NCBI GenBank assembly: GCA_030710605.1
Contig: CP092877.1
Span: 4,829,569 to 4,893,568, forward strand
Direction of reading: 5' to 3'
From: Cordylochernes scorpioides
Taxonomy: Eukaryota > Arthropoda > Arachnida > Pseudoscorpiones > Chernetidae
Length of the DNA: 64,000 nt
A program made the translations under genes and the position numbers. This document shows positions 10,655 through 23,566 of the stretch, piece after piece. The notes beneath the pieces were generated by a model, which worked only from the letters and a program-made list of their open reading frames with translations, had not been told where the DNA came from and ran no database searches. Positions within the stretch are counted from its first letter, which is position 1. Each line of letters begins with the position of its first letter.

Positions 10655-10692
10655 TTACAAGCCGAGTGACCCGGGCAACGCCCCGTTTAAAC
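10655..10692 (-). mobile_element. degenerate Helitron 3' end
   Basis: On the minus strand the sequence ends in a GCCCGGGTCACTCGGCTTG tail with a hairpin (CGGGGCGTTGCCCGG). It matches the Helitron tails elsewhere in this window, but the terminal CTAG has become CTTG. No matching 5' end was found. Confidence 0.5.
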
Positions 10693-13600
10693 CAAAGGAT
10701 TATCAACTAAATGTTGATTTATTTGTTCTCTCGAATATTGTCAAATTTTTAAAGAATATTGCCTAATTAATTGATGCCTTATTTTTTCATTTGACCTTTT
10801 GTATCTTCTTGTTCTAGATTTCATATTTGACTATATGTTAATAAAAAATTGACGCGATAGGTTAAGAAATTTCAATTCAAAATAGGAAAAGAGGTTTAAA
10901 GCCTTTTGTTCGTTAAAATTTTATTCGTGGTCTTATGCTACTTCCAGTATTACAAGAGAGGAATAAACGACAGTGATTCGAATTAAGGGGTTGCTTTCTA
11001 ATCTATCTCAAGCGCAGAAATGTATTTATTTTAATTTTATTGCATTGCCATAAATTATACGCAGGTTTGGTTAGGTTAAGTTAGGTGACTCTACAATAAA
11101 ATAATCAGAGCCAGCAATTACAAAATATATCTATATAATAATTTACCTGACATGAAGCGAGCAGACATTCTGCCAGCCTTTCTCGACGTCAACGCTTTTT
11201 TGAGTGAAAGCAATCAGTAGCATTGTAGCGATTTGTCAATATAAACGGGACAAACATCTTTATTATCTTCTGCATTACATCGCATTTCTTTATAAAAATA
11301 TATTGCCACGTTTTTTATTTTAAAACGCTAATTTCCTGTTTTGTAAAACTTTAATTTTAAAGTTCATTATTTTAAAAGTGAAATGTTTGTTAATGGAATA
11401 GACATTTTACCTCAACTCATTTTATTGCCGCCTTTGTTTACAAGCCATTTGTTTATATCTCTATTTTTACATATCGTTTTTATTGAGTTTTTACTAATTT
11501 TGCATGTACATCATTGACTTTTAATGAATGAGAAAAAGAAATTGAAAATAAACAAATGAAAAATTAAAGTAACACCCTAAAGGAATTTATGTACAATTGA
11601 AAATTGTTTTTTTTGTAACGTCTCAATATATATATATAAAAATAGCTTGTCAAACCTGTCTATTTCACTCCTCTTCATTTAATTTTGAAGGAAAAAATCC
11701 TCATATTTAAATAATTGAGATAGTATTTAAAAAGAGCACCGTTGTGGAGGACGTAGACTTCTGCTCAGCGACAAGAGGTCAATTCTTACAATTGAGGCCA
11801 GTACTTTCATGCATCATTCTTGTTGAAGTGGATCCTTGTTAAACTATTGGAGGTATTTATTAATTGAGAAATTATAGTGAGATGGAAGTTTTGTATTTTA
11901 AGTACATATTGTCACGTAAAAATTTAGAAAAGACAAACTTCAGAGTGACACTGCAATTAAGGCAAAAAATAGCATCAACATTTATCAGATACAAGTTGTT
12001 TAATATAAATATCAAACAATCAATAATCTGTACATAAAATATAATAAATACTTTGCTATACAATATGGTGCATAGAGACCAGGATAAACATATTGGATGG
12101 GGTCGTGATTGCGACTGCTAACAATTTTAAGTAAATTTCATGTTTTACATTTATGGAGAATTTCGACTTCACAATCGTTTCAGGGACATTTGGTTACTTG
12201 CACTTACTAGTTGGGATATACTCGTTTGTTTATATATTGAAATAAGCTTGAGCCATTTTCAAAAATTCACCTCAATATTGGCGTTCGAACGTGGGTCAAG
12301 AAACGACAACACTTTGCACTATTGACCAACACACTTTGAGTTATAATTAGGATTTTGAAGAACTGAATTAAATATATCTTTAATTATACAAAGTTTATAA
12401 ATCGATCTATATCAAGACAAATTTAATCAACAAACTTTTAATCTATCCCTCTACGATTGTTTCAAAGATTCCTTCTCGTACTAAGAAGTCACTCATCTAC
12501 CAGTCTGTAACTTCTGCTGCCACCGCGACAATTCTCCCTCACAGTGACAAATTTCTGACTTATCGAGCGCTATTAGATATAAAATTCCTCGTGGGTTCGA
12601 TTTTCCTATAGCGCTCGTCTCCATTTTCCAATTTCGAAGCTCTACTCTGCCGGTCGATGGCAACAGGAATTTCTATTGAAGACTGTTTGCTCTTCATCGT
12701 CGCGGCTGCAATTCTGACTGCTGTCATGTTATTGGGCGGCCTGGAACGTCAGGGATTGTTGATGCATATATAAAGTTAAGTTCATTGGAATATTCAAGGG
12801 CAGCGTTTATCAAATGTATTGATACATTTGTGAAAAGAATTTCTATAAATGATGATTAAAAACATTGCTATATGTATAAGAACTATCTCATTAAAATAAA
12901 ATCTTAATTCTTTCTTCTAGATTCTATATTGAAGGTATTCACGCAAAGGAGAGTTAATTCCATTATCTTGAAAATAATAAAGCATCTACAAAGCAGAAAG
13001 TGAAAACTTTCCGTTTACCAGCGTTAGATAAATGCTAACATTAATATGTGTGAACATATTAATTTCGCTTATTATCTATTGATATATTAAGAAATTCATA
13101 CCCATATATACATAGATATTACGATGGATTTAAGCACATTTACATATTTATAGCTTTCTAGAATTCACAAAATTGTGGTTCAAAGTTTTCTTTAATCATT
13201 CCAAAACTATTTTATGCCTGCAGTTAATCAATCTTGTAGACGTGCGCGCGCAACACAAACACATATGTTTATATATCTCATATTTTTTTCTCTTTATATC
13301 GGGAAAATCTTTCCCGAGTATATTTTAATTATTCGCTAATAAAAGGCATAAATAAATGTCCCCCGACAATATAACAATATTTTGACAATAAAATCTAAAA
13401 CAAAGTGTCTCTCGACTATATCACAATGATTGCAAATTATTCTCATGAAAAAGTGAGCATAGTTTTCTGAAATATTAGGAGATGATTTATCATTCTTTGA
13501 TCCGGTACAATCTTTACTTTCTAAATAGTTACACCATGCTCTCCGGGCCAATTCTGTCTAACTCTCGTTCCTGATATTCAAAATGAACAAGAGTATTTGC

Positions 13601-14700
13601 ATGCGAAATGCATTTATGATCCGTTTTTTTTGTGGGTGAAAATGTAATAGTTTGATAAGTAGAATTCATAGAGCGCTTTTATTGTCCTCTATCTCACTCC
13701 CTCCCTGTTTATTATCCATTTATGGTTCCATTTCTCTACGACATTCACCACAAATCAGAATTAATAAACTATTTCAAAAATTTGCGTATTTCGACAAATT
13801 AAAAAAATCATAAAACGCCACCACTCTTTTTTCCCGCGTTATATGATTTTTGTAATATTTCAAAGGTATTGGCTTCTAGAAATCTCAATTTCGCGATTGT
13901 CGATTCGAATAATTAGTTTTCGTCTGAATTCCATCACAAGACAGATAATCTGTAAACACTATAAAAGGCCATCTGATTTCTACAAATTGAATGGGCCTTG
14001 CACAAAGAATAAGGATCTATTGATCAAGTCATGGATTGTGAATCTGCAACTAAATCTAATATTTCTTTTTTTTTTCTTAGTACAGTGTTGGCATCGAGGG
14101 AAAAACAACTTTCCTCTCTGCAAGTAATTTGCTAAATGAAATTTGGGAAGACGAAATTTGGCTAAAAGCAAGCTTAATTGGCAGTGTTCCCTTATTTAGA
14201 AAGAATTAAGAAATTGAGGTCTGAAATTGGTTCATTCTAGAACTAATTGCCTACATCAATTTAGCGAAAATTATCAGGTCTATTAATATGCGAAAGTTCT
14301 TAAATATATTTATGGTTTTTTTTATTTTGCAATTTTATTATTATCTTTAATGAACCCCTTGTTTCAAGGCATTTTAATAATTTCAATTTTTAAAATTTTC
14401 TTCGAAGATATTTCTAGTGCAGCGTTTTCTTTTTTTTTTTTAAAGCTTTTATTTTACTTGCTTTCATTTCTGTCTATCCACAGATCTTGTGGGGGAAGTT
14501 TTACCATACCTTCCTGCGGTCCCCCCTGGACCCTTGGAATATTCGACCAAATTCTGGTCCGTTACCAAGGTGACTACCGTGGCAAAGGCACCCATTTTCC
14601 AATGAAGAGCAAAACCGATATCTCCAGCAATGTCAGGGGTAACTGCCGCGTGCGGAGCTGCAGCCCGGGCTCCTGATGCGAAATCTACTACGAGGACAAT
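10693..14700. other. AT-rich intergenic sequence, nothing assigned
   Basis: Only short open frames occur and none has a recognisable motif. The frame at 13336-13551 (minus) and the GC-richer patches at 12460-12770 and 14490-14690 may be old transposon fragments, but I cannot place them. No tRNA or other RNA gene was recognised. Confidence 0.5.
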
Positions 14701-15140
14701 CAACTTCGGCTCAATATAAATGGCACCCAGAGGAAAACTGAAGCGCTAACTAGTCTTCTTCGTGACAACAATTTACATATTGCCTGTCTTCAGAAGTAAA
14801 AACTGAATCAGAATTTAAGATTAAATATCAAAGGTTATACACCATTACACGAAAGGACAGATTGGGAAGATTTGGAGAAAAACCTACCGTTTTAATTAAA
14901 ACAACAGAGAAATCAAATTTAAGAAAAATGTTTTTAATCAGAGTAAGCCTACGGAAAGAACTACAGACGCTCAGGTAATAGAAATATACTTATCAGGGAG
15001 AAAACAATATCAATCATTAATTTTTATCACACGATAATACTAACATCAATACAGGCCTGATATTAAGTGAAGCATCATCAGATATCACAATCATACTCAG
15101 CGATTTCATTGTCAAAAGTCCAACATTGGGAAGTTTAATT
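14701..15140 (+). pseudogene. LINE endonuclease relic (APE type)
   Basis: The first frame reads LRLNINGTQRKTEALTSLLR and DNNLHIACLQ, which matches the N-terminus of LINE apurinic-like endonucleases (the ...WNINGI...HDIDIACLQET pattern). After a stop it continues KLNQNLRLNIKGYTPLHERTD. A later segment near 14955-15033 gives AQVIEIYLSGRK, and another near 15094-15130 gives IILSDFIVKSPTLGS, matching the GDFNAHHPxWGS motif with the catalytic N changed to I. Several frameshifts and stops show a dead copy. The RT part is not adjacent. Confidence 0.72.
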
Positions 15141-15280
15141 TTTTCTATGTGGTAGTTGACCACAACTGTCAACATGCAATAGTTTGAATATGGCTACTTG
15201 AATCTACATAATTAAAGCTGAATATTTTGTGTGTGTTTTCCGCATACATTTAACCAATATGTATATAACTTTGAAAACAT
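15141..15280. other. AT-rich spacer
   Basis: Nothing recognised between the LINE relic and the putative LTR. Confidence 0.5.
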
Positions 15281-15505
15281 TGTTACGGTAGTGAGGACGA
15301 AGAGTCATTCAAATTAAAATAAATAAAGATTTAAGAATTTATTGATAAAAGTGTCTAAATTGCCGTTCAAGATGTATTTACAATCAATACTATTAAGTAA
15401 ACAATGTGATTCACGTTGTGTCAAATTAAAAATTACGAATATAAATTTGAATCTTCTTATTTGAATAGTTATTCTCTATCACCTTGTTACCTTCTTAGTC
15501 TAACA
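15281..15505 (-). repeat. putative Gypsy 3' LTR
   Basis: On the minus strand it starts TGTTAGAC and ends CCGTAACA (TG...CA with a 5-bp inverted pair), contains AATAAA near the 3' end and directly follows the integrase tail. A polypurine tract is not obvious, so the start is uncertain. Confidence 0.4.
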
Positions 15506-15688
15506 GCGTCTAGCTGTAGGAACATATTTGAACATGTCTACTTGGTGGGAAGGTTCGTGGTATGGTTTCATACTTAGCACATGGACAAGATCTCTTTTCT
15601 GGCGCCTGAGCACTGATGTATCTACAGGTTCGACTTCATGGATAACGTTGGTTTTTGGCTGATAAAATATTGTGTGGGTGAACAATTT
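15500..15688 (-). pseudogene. Gypsy integrase C-terminal tail
   Basis: The minus-strand frame reads NVIHEVEPVDTSVLRRQ then RDLVHVLSMKPYHEPS and stops at 15500. This is the SH3-like C-terminal end of Gypsy integrases (the VHVSRLKPY motif). Only about 61 codons remain, with the core domain missing upstream. It is part of a 5'-truncated or deleted Gypsy element that ends in the putative LTR beside it. Confidence 0.7.
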
Positions 15689-15793
15689 CTACTTATTAAT
15701 CATTGGTTTTATATTTAAAGTATATATTTCACACATAGTCCTATTGGTTTTTATTAAGTAGTGTTAGTATTAATATTATGTTTTATAATCATA

Positions 15794-15968
15794 CTAGCCG
15801 AATATCACGGGCAACGCCTGGGTTTTATCCGAGAGGAATTTTTTCCTAGTGCTTATATATATTTTAAAATGTTTTTATTTATTTAAATACTAATCGTTGA
15901 AATTATAAATTATGACCCGGATTCAACCGGGATCACCTCAAGTGAAATGTTTGCCCTACGAATAATAA
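15794..15968 (-). mobile_element. Helitron 3' end fragment
   Basis: CTAG at 15794-15797, followed on the plus strand by CCGAATATCACGGGCAACGC, is the reverse complement of a Helitron tail: hairpin then CTAG inserted before a T. A second short inverted motif, GACCCGGATTCAACCGGG, lies near 15914. The 5' part is absent because the HA1 module begins at 15969 in the opposite orientation. Confidence 0.65.
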
Positions 15969-16230
15969 TCTATATATATAAAATTGAATGTCTGTTTGTT
16001 TGTTTGTTTGTACTCTATAGATTCAAAAACCATACATCCAATCGCCGTGAAATTTTGGGATATTATTAGGTATATCACCGGGAAGGTTTTTGAAAAATAA
16101 TTTCATGAATATTTTGAATATCCTTAGAGTTATTTGCAGATTTGTAGATTTAACTCGCAAGCAGCGCACCCATTGTGACGATGTTAACAAGTTTTCTTAT
16201 CACTAAGAACTAAGATGATTTTCTATATGA
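15969..16230 (+). mobile_element. HA1, Helitron-like 5'-end module
   Basis: It begins A|TCTATATATATAAAATTGAA, then TGTTTG repeats and CCGTGAAATTTTGGGATATT. The same landmarks (CCATGAAACTTTGGGAAGTT, GGGAAGGTTT) occur in the Helitron at 27666, so I infer a Helitron left end. It leads straight into the 32-bp repeats. Confidence 0.7.
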
Positions 16231-16448
16231 TATAAAAAGCCAACAATGAAGAGTGAATGTAATATAAAAAGCCAACAATGAAGAATGAATGTAAGATAAA
16301 AAGCCAACAATGAAGAGTGAATGTAAGATAAAAAGCCAACAATGAAGAGTGAATGTAAGATAAAAAGCCAACAATGAATAGTAAATGTAATATAAAAAGC
16401 CAACAATGAAGAATGAATGTAAGATAAAAAGCCAACAATGAAGAGTAA
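16231..16448. repeat. 32-bp minisatellite tract 1 (about 7 units)
   Basis: The unit contains ATAAAAAGCCAACAATGAAG followed by A/GTGAATGTAA, with G or T before the first A and G/A variation in the GAAGAGTG part. Confidence 0.9.
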
Positions 16449-16711
16449 TCTATATATATAAAATTGAATGTCTGTTTGTTTGTTTGTTTGTACTCTGAAG
16501 ATTCAAAAACCATACATACAATCGCCGTGAAATTTTGGGATATTATTAGGTATATCACCGGGAAGGTTTTTGAAAAAAAATTTCATGAATATCTTGAATA
16601 TCCTTAGAGTTATTTGCAGATTTGTAGATTTAACTCGCAAGCAGCGCCCCCATTGTGACGATGTTAACAAGTTTTCTTATCACTAAGAACTAAGATGATT
16701 TTCTATATGAT
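16449..16711 (+). mobile_element. HA2, Helitron-like 5'-end module
   Basis: Nearly identical to HA1, starting TCTATATATATAAAATTGAA. It is embedded between tracts 1 and 2. Confidence 0.7.
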
Positions 16712-18037
16712 ATAAAAAGCCAACAATGAAGAGTGAATGCAATATAAAAAGCCAACAATGAAGAATGAATGTAAGATAAAAAGCCAACAATGAAGAGTGA
16801 ATGTAAGATAAAAAGCCAACAATGAAGAATGAATGTAAGATAAAAAGCCAACAATGAAGAGTGAATGTAAGATAAAAAGCCAACAGTGAATAGTAAATGT
16901 AATATAAAAAGCCAACAATGAAGAATGAATGTAAGATAAAAAGCCAACAATGAAGAGTAAATATAATATAAAAAGCCAACATTGAAGAATGAATGTAAGA
17001 TAAAAAGCCAACAAAGAAGAGTAAATATAATATAAAAAGCCAACAATGAAGAGTGAATGTAAGATAAAAGCCAACAATGAAGAGTAAATGTAATATAAAA
17101 AGCCAACAGAGTGAATGTAAGATAAAAAGCCAACAATGAAGAGTGAATGTAATATAAAAAGCCAACAATGAAGAATGAATGTAAGATAAAAAGCCAACAA
17201 TGAAGAGTGAATGTAATATAAAAAGCCAACAATGAAGAATGAATGTAAGATAAAAAGCCAACAATGAAGAGTGAATGTAAGATAAAAAGCCAACAATGAA
17301 GAGTAAATGTAATATAAAAAGCCAACAATAAAGAATGAATGTAAGATAAAAAGCCAACAATGAAGAGTAAATATAATATAAAAAGCCAACAATGAAGAGT
17401 GAATGTAAAATAAAAAGCCAACAATGAAGAATGAATGTAAGATAAAAAGCCAACAATGAAGAGTGAATGTAATATAAAAAGCCAACAATGAAGAATGAAT
17501 GTAAGATAAAAAGCCAACAATGAAGAGTGAATGTAAGATAAAAAGCCAACAATGAAGAGTAAATGTAATATAAAAGCCAACAATGAAGAATGAATGTAAG
17601 ATAAAAAGCCAACAAAGAAGAGTAAATATAATATAAAAAGCCAACAATGAAGAGTGAATGTAATATAAAAAGCCAACAATGAAGAGTAAATGTAATATAA
17701 AAAGCCAACAGAGTGAATGTAAGATAAAAAGCCAACAATGAAGAGTGAATGTAATATAAAAAGCCAACAATGAAGAATGAATGTAAGATAAAAAGCCAAC
17801 AATGAAGAGTGAATGTAATATAAAAAGCCAACAATGAAGAGTAAATGTAATATAAAAAGCCAACAATAAAGAATGAATGTAAAATAAAAAGCCAACAATG
17901 AAGAGTAAATATAATATAAAAAGCCAACATTGAAGAGTGAATGTAAGATAAAAAGCCAACAATGAAGAGTGAATGTAATATAAAAAGCCAACAATGAAGA
18001 ATTAATGTAAGATAAAAAGCCAACAATGAAGAGTAAA
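16712..18037. repeat. 32-bp minisatellite tract 2 (about 41 units)
   Basis: Units differ at a few fixed positions and often alternate, giving a 64-bp dimer feel. Occasional 27-bp units lack 5 bp (CCAACAGAGTG), for example near 17103 and 17703. The tract is nearly the same as 20810-22141. Confidence 0.9.
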
Positions 18038-18399
18038 TCTCTATATCTCTATCTATATATATATATATATATATAAAAGTCAATTTCTGTCTGTCTGTCT
18101 GTTTCGCGATAAACTCAAAAACTACTGAACCAATTGGTACCAAATTTTGCATGTCGCATTTTATAAACCTGAGGAAAATTTCGGCTGCATTTTGATTTGT
18201 ATTTTTGGCTATTTCTTTTTTTCATTTGAAGAACTTTTTTTTACGCGGACTAATCCGGAATGGAATGAATACCTAAATATGGCCATTTTTTTAGGCATCG
18301 GTGGTTCAGTGGTAGAATGCTCGCCTGCCACGCGGGCGGCCCGGGTTCGATTCCCGCCGATGCTTTTTTTTTTACAATTTTTAAAACTCATTTATATTA
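18038..18399 (+). mobile_element. HB1, Helitron-like module carrying tRNA-Gly
   Basis: It starts with TC and a TA-rich tract, then TGTCTGTCTGTCTG, AAACTCAAAAACTACTGAAC and TTTTGCATG, a layout like Helitron 5' ends but different from HA. The second half contains a tRNA-Gly followed by a T run. Confidence 0.6.
18295..18363 (+). tRNA. tRNA-Gly(GCC) copy 1, T-arm defect
   Basis: The acceptor strands GCATCGG and CCGATGC pair fully. The D arm is GTTC/GAAT, and the anticodon loop CTGCCAC has GCC at its centre with stem CTCGC/GCGGG. The A box TGGTTCAGTGG and B box GGTTCGATTCC are intact, and a T run follows as a Pol III terminator. One G is missing from the 3' strand of the T stem (CCCG instead of CCCGG), so the gene is 69 rather than 70 nt before the discriminator. 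It may be a pseudogene. Confidence 0.7.
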
Positions 18400-18649
18400 T
18401 CTTATATATATAAAATTGAATGTCTGTCTGTCTGTACTCTATAGATTAAAAACCATACATCCAATCGCCGTGAAATTTTGGGATATTATTAGGTATATCA
18501 CCGGGAAGGTTTTGAAAAATAATTTCATGAATATCTTGAATATCCTTAGAGTTATTTGCAGATTTGTAGATTTAACTCGCAAGCAGCGCCCCCATTGTGA
18601 CGATGATAACAAGTTTTCTTATCACTAAGAACTAAGATGATTTTCTATA
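18400..18649 (+). mobile_element. HA3, Helitron-like 5'-end module
   Basis: Variant starting TCTTATATATATAAAATTGA with fewer TGTC repeats. It directly follows the tRNA module. Confidence 0.65.
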
Positions 18650-18902
18650 TGATATAAAAAGCCAACAATGAAGAGTGAATGTAATATAAAAAGCCAACAA
18701 TGAAGAATGAATGTAAGATAAAAAGCCAACAATGAAGAGTGAATGTAAGATAAAAAGCCAACAATGAAGAATGAATGTAAGATAAAAAGCCAACAATGAA
18801 GAGTGAATGTAAGATAAAAAGCCAACAATGAATAGTAAATGTAATATAAAAAGCCAACAATGAAGAATGAATGTAAGATAAAAAGCCAACAATGAAGAGT
18901 AA
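18650..18902. repeat. 32-bp minisatellite tract 3 (about 8 units)
   Basis: Same unit as the other tracts. Confidence 0.9.
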
Positions 18903-19158
18903 TCTATATATATAAAATTGAATGTCTGTTTGTTTGTTTGTTTGTACTCTGAAGATTCAAAAACCATACATACAATCGCCGTGAAATTTTGGGATATTAT
19001 TAGGTATATCACCGGGAAGGTTTTTGAAAAATAATTTCATGAATATCTTGAATATCCTTAGAGTTATTTGCAGATTTGTAGATTTAACTCGCAAGCAGCG
19101 CCCCCATTGTGACGATGATAACAAGTTTTCTTATCACTAAGAACTAAGATGATTTTCT
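18903..19158 (+). mobile_element. HA4, Helitron-like 5'-end module
   Basis: Nearly identical to HA2 and HA5. Confidence 0.65.
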
Positions 19159-20551
19159 ATATGATATAAAAAGCCAACAATGAAGAGTGAATGTAATATA
19201 AAAAGCCAACAATGAAGAATGAATGTAAGATAAAAAGCCAACAATGAAGAGTGAATGTAAGATAAAAAGCCAACAATGAAGAATGAATGTAAGATAAAAA
19301 GCCAACAAAGAAGAGTGAATGTAAGATAAAAAGCCAACAGTGAATAGTAAATGTAATATAAAAAGCCAACAATGAAGAATGAATGTAAGATAAAAAGCCA
19401 ACAATGAAGAGTAAATATAATATAAAAAGCCAACAATGAAGAATGAATGTAAGATAAAAAGCCAACAAAGAAGAGTAAATATAATATAAAAAGCCAACAA
19501 TGAAGAGTGAATGTAAGATAAAAAGCCAACAATGAAGAGTAAATGTAATATAAAAAGCCAACAGAGTGAATGTAAGATAAAAAGCCAACAATGAAGAGTG
19601 AATGTAATATAAAAAGCCAACAATGAATAATGAATGTAAGATAAAAAGCCAACAATGAAGAGTGAATGTAATATAAAAAGCCAACAATGAAGAATGAATG
19701 TAAGATAAAAAGCCAACAATGAAGAGTGAATGTAAGATAAAAAGCCAACAATGAAGAGTAAATGTAATATAAAAAGCCAACAATAAAGAATGAATGTAAG
19801 ATAAAAAGCCAACAATGAAGAGTAAATATAATATAAAAAGCCAACAATGAAGAGTGAATGTAAAATAAAAAGCCAACAATGAAGAATGAATGTAAGATAA
19901 AAAGCCAACAATGAAGAGTGAATGTAATATAAAAAGCCAACAATGAAGAATGAATGTAAGATAAAAAGCCAACAATGAAGAGTGAATGTAAGATAAAAAG
20001 CCAACAATGAAGAGTAAATGTAATATAAAAAGCCAACAATGAAGAATGAATGTAAAATAAAAAGCCAACAAAGAAGAGTAAATATAATATAAAAAGCCAA
20101 CAATGAAGAGTGAATGTAAGATAAAAAGCCAACAATGAAGAGTAAATGTAATATAAAAAGCCAACAGAGTGAATGTAAGATAAAAAGCCAACAATGAAGA
20201 GTGAATGTAATATAAAAAGCCAACAATGAAGAATGAATGTAAGATAAAAAGCCAACAATGAAGAGTGAATGTAAGATAAAAAGCCAACAATGAAGAGTAA
20301 ATGTAATATAAAAAGCCAACAGAGTGAATGTAATATAAAAAGCCAACAATGAAGAATGAATGTAAGATAAAAAGCCAACAATGAAGAGTGAATGTAAGAT
20401 AAAAAGCCAACAATGAAGAATGAATGTAAGATAAAAAGCCAACAATGAAGAGTGAATGTAAGATAAAAAGCCAACAATGAATAGTAAATGTAATATAAAA
20501 AGCCAACAATGAAGAATGAATGTAAGATAAAAAGCCAACAATGAAGAGTAA
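19159..20551. repeat. 32-bp minisatellite tract 4 (about 43 units)
   Basis: Contains 27-bp short units near 19563, 20163 and 20323. It shares its internal order with tract 7 (24168-25589). Confidence 0.9.
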
Positions 20552-20809
20552 TCTATATATATAAAATTGAATGTCTGTTTGTTTGTTTGTTTGTACTCTG
20601 AAGATTCAAAAACCATACATACAATCGCCGTGAAATTTTGGGATATTATTAGGTATATCACCGGGAAGGTTTTTGAAAAATAATTTCATGAATATCTTGA
20701 ATATCCTTAGAGTTATTTGCAGATTTGTAGATTTAACTCGCAAGCAGCGCCCCCATTGTGACGATGTTAACAAGTTTTCTTATCACTAAGAACTAAGATG
20801 ATTTTCTAT
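20552..20809 (+). mobile_element. HA5, Helitron-like 5'-end module
   Basis: Same module as HA2 and HA4. Confidence 0.65.
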
Positions 20810-22141
20810 ATGATATAAAAAGCCAACAATGAAGAGTGAATGTAATATAAAAAGCCAACAATGAAGAATGAATGTAAGATAAAAAGCCAACAATGAAGAG
20901 TGAATGTAAGATAAAAAGCCAACAATGAAGAATGAATGTAAGATAAAAAGCCAACAATGAAGAGTGAATGTAAGATAAAAAGCCAACAGTGAATAGTAAA
21001 TGTAATATAAAAAGCCAACAATGAAGAATGAATGTAAGATAAAAAGCCAACAATGAAGAGTAAATATAATATAAAAAGCCAACATTGAAGAATGAATGTA
21101 AGATAAAAAGCCAACAAAGAAGAATAAATATAATATAAAAAGCCAACAATGAAGAGTGAATGTAAGATAAAAAGCCAACAATGAAGAGTAAATGTAATAT
21201 AAAAAGCCAACAGAGTGAATGTAAGATAAAAAGCCAACAATGAAGAGTGAATGTAATATAAAAAGCCAACAATGAAGAATGAATGTAAGATAAAAAGCCA
21301 ACAATGAAGAGTGAATGTAATATAAAAAGCCAACAATGAAGAATGAATGTAAGATAAAAAGCCAACAATGAAGAGTGAATGTAAGATAAAAAGCCAACAA
21401 TGAAGAGTAAATGTAATATAAAAAGCCAACAATAAAGAATGAATGTAAGATAAAAAGCCAACAATGAAGAGTAAATATAATATAAAAAGCCAACAATGAA
21501 GAGTGAATGTAAAATAAAAAGCCAACAATGAAGAATGAATGTAAGATAAAAAGCCAACAATGAAGAGTGAATGTAATATAAAAAGCCAACAATGAAGAAT
21601 GAATGTAAGATAAAAAGCCAACAATGAAGAGTGAATGTAAGATAAAAAGCCAACAATGAAGAGTAAATGTAATATAAAAGCCAACAATGAAGAATGAATG
21701 TAAGATAAAAAGCCAACAAAGAAGAGTAAATATAATATAAAAAGCCAACAATGAAGAGTGAATGTAATATAAAAAGCCAACAATGAAGAGTAAATGTAAT
21801 ATAAAAAGCCAACAGAGTGAATGTAAGATAAAAAGCCAACAATAAAGAGTGAATGTAATATAAAAAGCCAACAATGAAGAATGAATGTAAGATAAAAAGC
21901 CAACAATGAAGAGTGAATGTAATATAAAAAGCCAACAATGAAGAGTAAATGTAATATAAAAAGCCAACAATAAAGAATGAATGTAAGATAAAAAGCCAAC
22001 AATGAAGAGTAAATATAATATAAAAAGCCAACATTGAAGAGTGAATGTAAGATAAAAAGCCAACAATGAAGAGTGAATGTAATATAAAAAGCCAACAATG
22101 AAGAATTAATGTAAGATAAAAAGCCAACAATGAAGAGTAAA
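20810..22141. repeat. 32-bp minisatellite tract 5 (about 41 units)
   Basis: Nearly identical in unit order to tract 2, including the short units. This marks a duplication of the larger block. Confidence 0.9.
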
Positions 22142-22491
22142 TCTCTATATCTCTATCTATATATATAAAAGTCAATTTCTGTCTGTCTGTCTGTTTCGCG
22201 ATAAACTCAAAAACTACTGAACCAATTGGTACCAAATTTTGCATGTCGCATTTTATAAACCTGAGGAAAATTTCGGCTGCATTTTGATTTGTATTTTTGG
22301 CTATTTCTTTTTTTCATTTGAAGAACTTTTTTTTACGCGGACTAATCCGGAATGGAATGAATACCTAAATATGGCCATTTTTTTAGGCATCGGTGGTTCA
22401 GTGGTAGAATGCTCGCCTGCCACGCGGGCGGCCCGGGTTCGATTCCCGCCGATGCTTTTTTTTTTACAATTTTTAAAACTCATTTATATTA
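22142..22491 (+). mobile_element. HB2, module carrying tRNA-Gly
   Basis: Copy of HB1 with a shorter TA microsatellite. The same landmark lies 4092 bp after HB1. Confidence 0.6.
22387..22455 (+). tRNA. tRNA-Gly(GCC) copy 2, T-arm defect
   Basis: Identical to copy 1 including the missing G in the T stem. The A and B boxes and the trailing T run are kept. Confidence 0.7.
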
Positions 22492-22742
22492 TCTTATATA
22501 TATAAAATTGAATGTCTGTCTGTCTGTACTCTATAGATTAAAAACCATACATCCAATCGCCGTGAAATTTTGGGATATTATTAGGTATATCACCGGGAAG
22601 GTTTTGAAAAATAATTTCATGAATATCTTGAATATCCTTAGAGTTATTTGCAGATTTGTAGATTTAACTCGCAAGCAGCGCCCCCATTGTGACGATGATA
22701 ACAAGTTTTCTTATCACTAAGAACTAAGATGATTTTCTATAT
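22492..22742 (+). mobile_element. HA6, Helitron-like 5'-end module
   Basis: Same variant as HA3. Confidence 0.65.
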
Positions 22743-23566
22743 GATATAAAAAGCCAACAATGAAGAGTGAATGTAATATAAAAAGCCAACAATGAAGAAT
22801 GAATGTAAGATAAAAAGCCAACAATGAAGAGTGAATGTAAGATAAAAAGCCAACAATGAAGAATGAATGTAAGATAAAAAGCCAACAATGAAGAATGAAT
22901 GTAAGATAAAAAGCCAACAATGAAGAGTGAATGTAAGATAAAAAGCCAACAGTGAATAGTAAATGTAATATAAAAAGCCAACAATGAAGAATGAATGTAA
23001 GATAAAAAGCCAACAATGAAGAGTAAATATAATATAAAAAGCCAACAATGAAGAATGAATGTAAGATAAAAAGCCAACAAAGAAGAGTAAATATAATATA
23101 AAAAGCCAACAATGAAGAGTGAATGTAAGATAAAAAGCCAACAATGAAGAGTAAATGTAATATAAAAAGCCAACAGAGTGAATGTAAGATAAAAAGCCAA
23201 CAATGAAGAGTGAATGTAATATAAAAAGCCAACAATGAATAATGAATGTAAGATAAAAAGCCAACAATGAAGAGTGAATGTAATATAAAAAGCCAACAAT
23301 GAAGAATGAATGTAAGATAAAAAGCCAACAATGAAGAGTGAATGTAATATAAAAAGCCAACAATGAAGAGTAAATGTAATATAAAAAGCCAACAATAAAG
23401 AATGAATGTAAGATAAAAAGCCAACAATGAAGAGTAAATATAATATAAAAAGCCAACATTGAAGAGTGAATGTAAGATAAAAAGCCAACAATGAAGAGTG
23501 AATGTAATATAAAAAGCCAACAATGAAGAATTAATGTAAGATAAAAAGCCAACAATGAAGAGTAAA
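22743..23566. repeat. 32-bp minisatellite tract 6 (about 26 units)
   Basis: Shorter tract that begins like tract 3 or 7 and ends like tracts 2 and 5, consistent with unequal exchange. Confidence 0.9.

Noticed and set aside
16231..18037. CRISPR-like regular 32-bp repeats
   Set aside because: Units are directly tandem with no unique spacers, in a eukaryotic satellite context with no cas genes.
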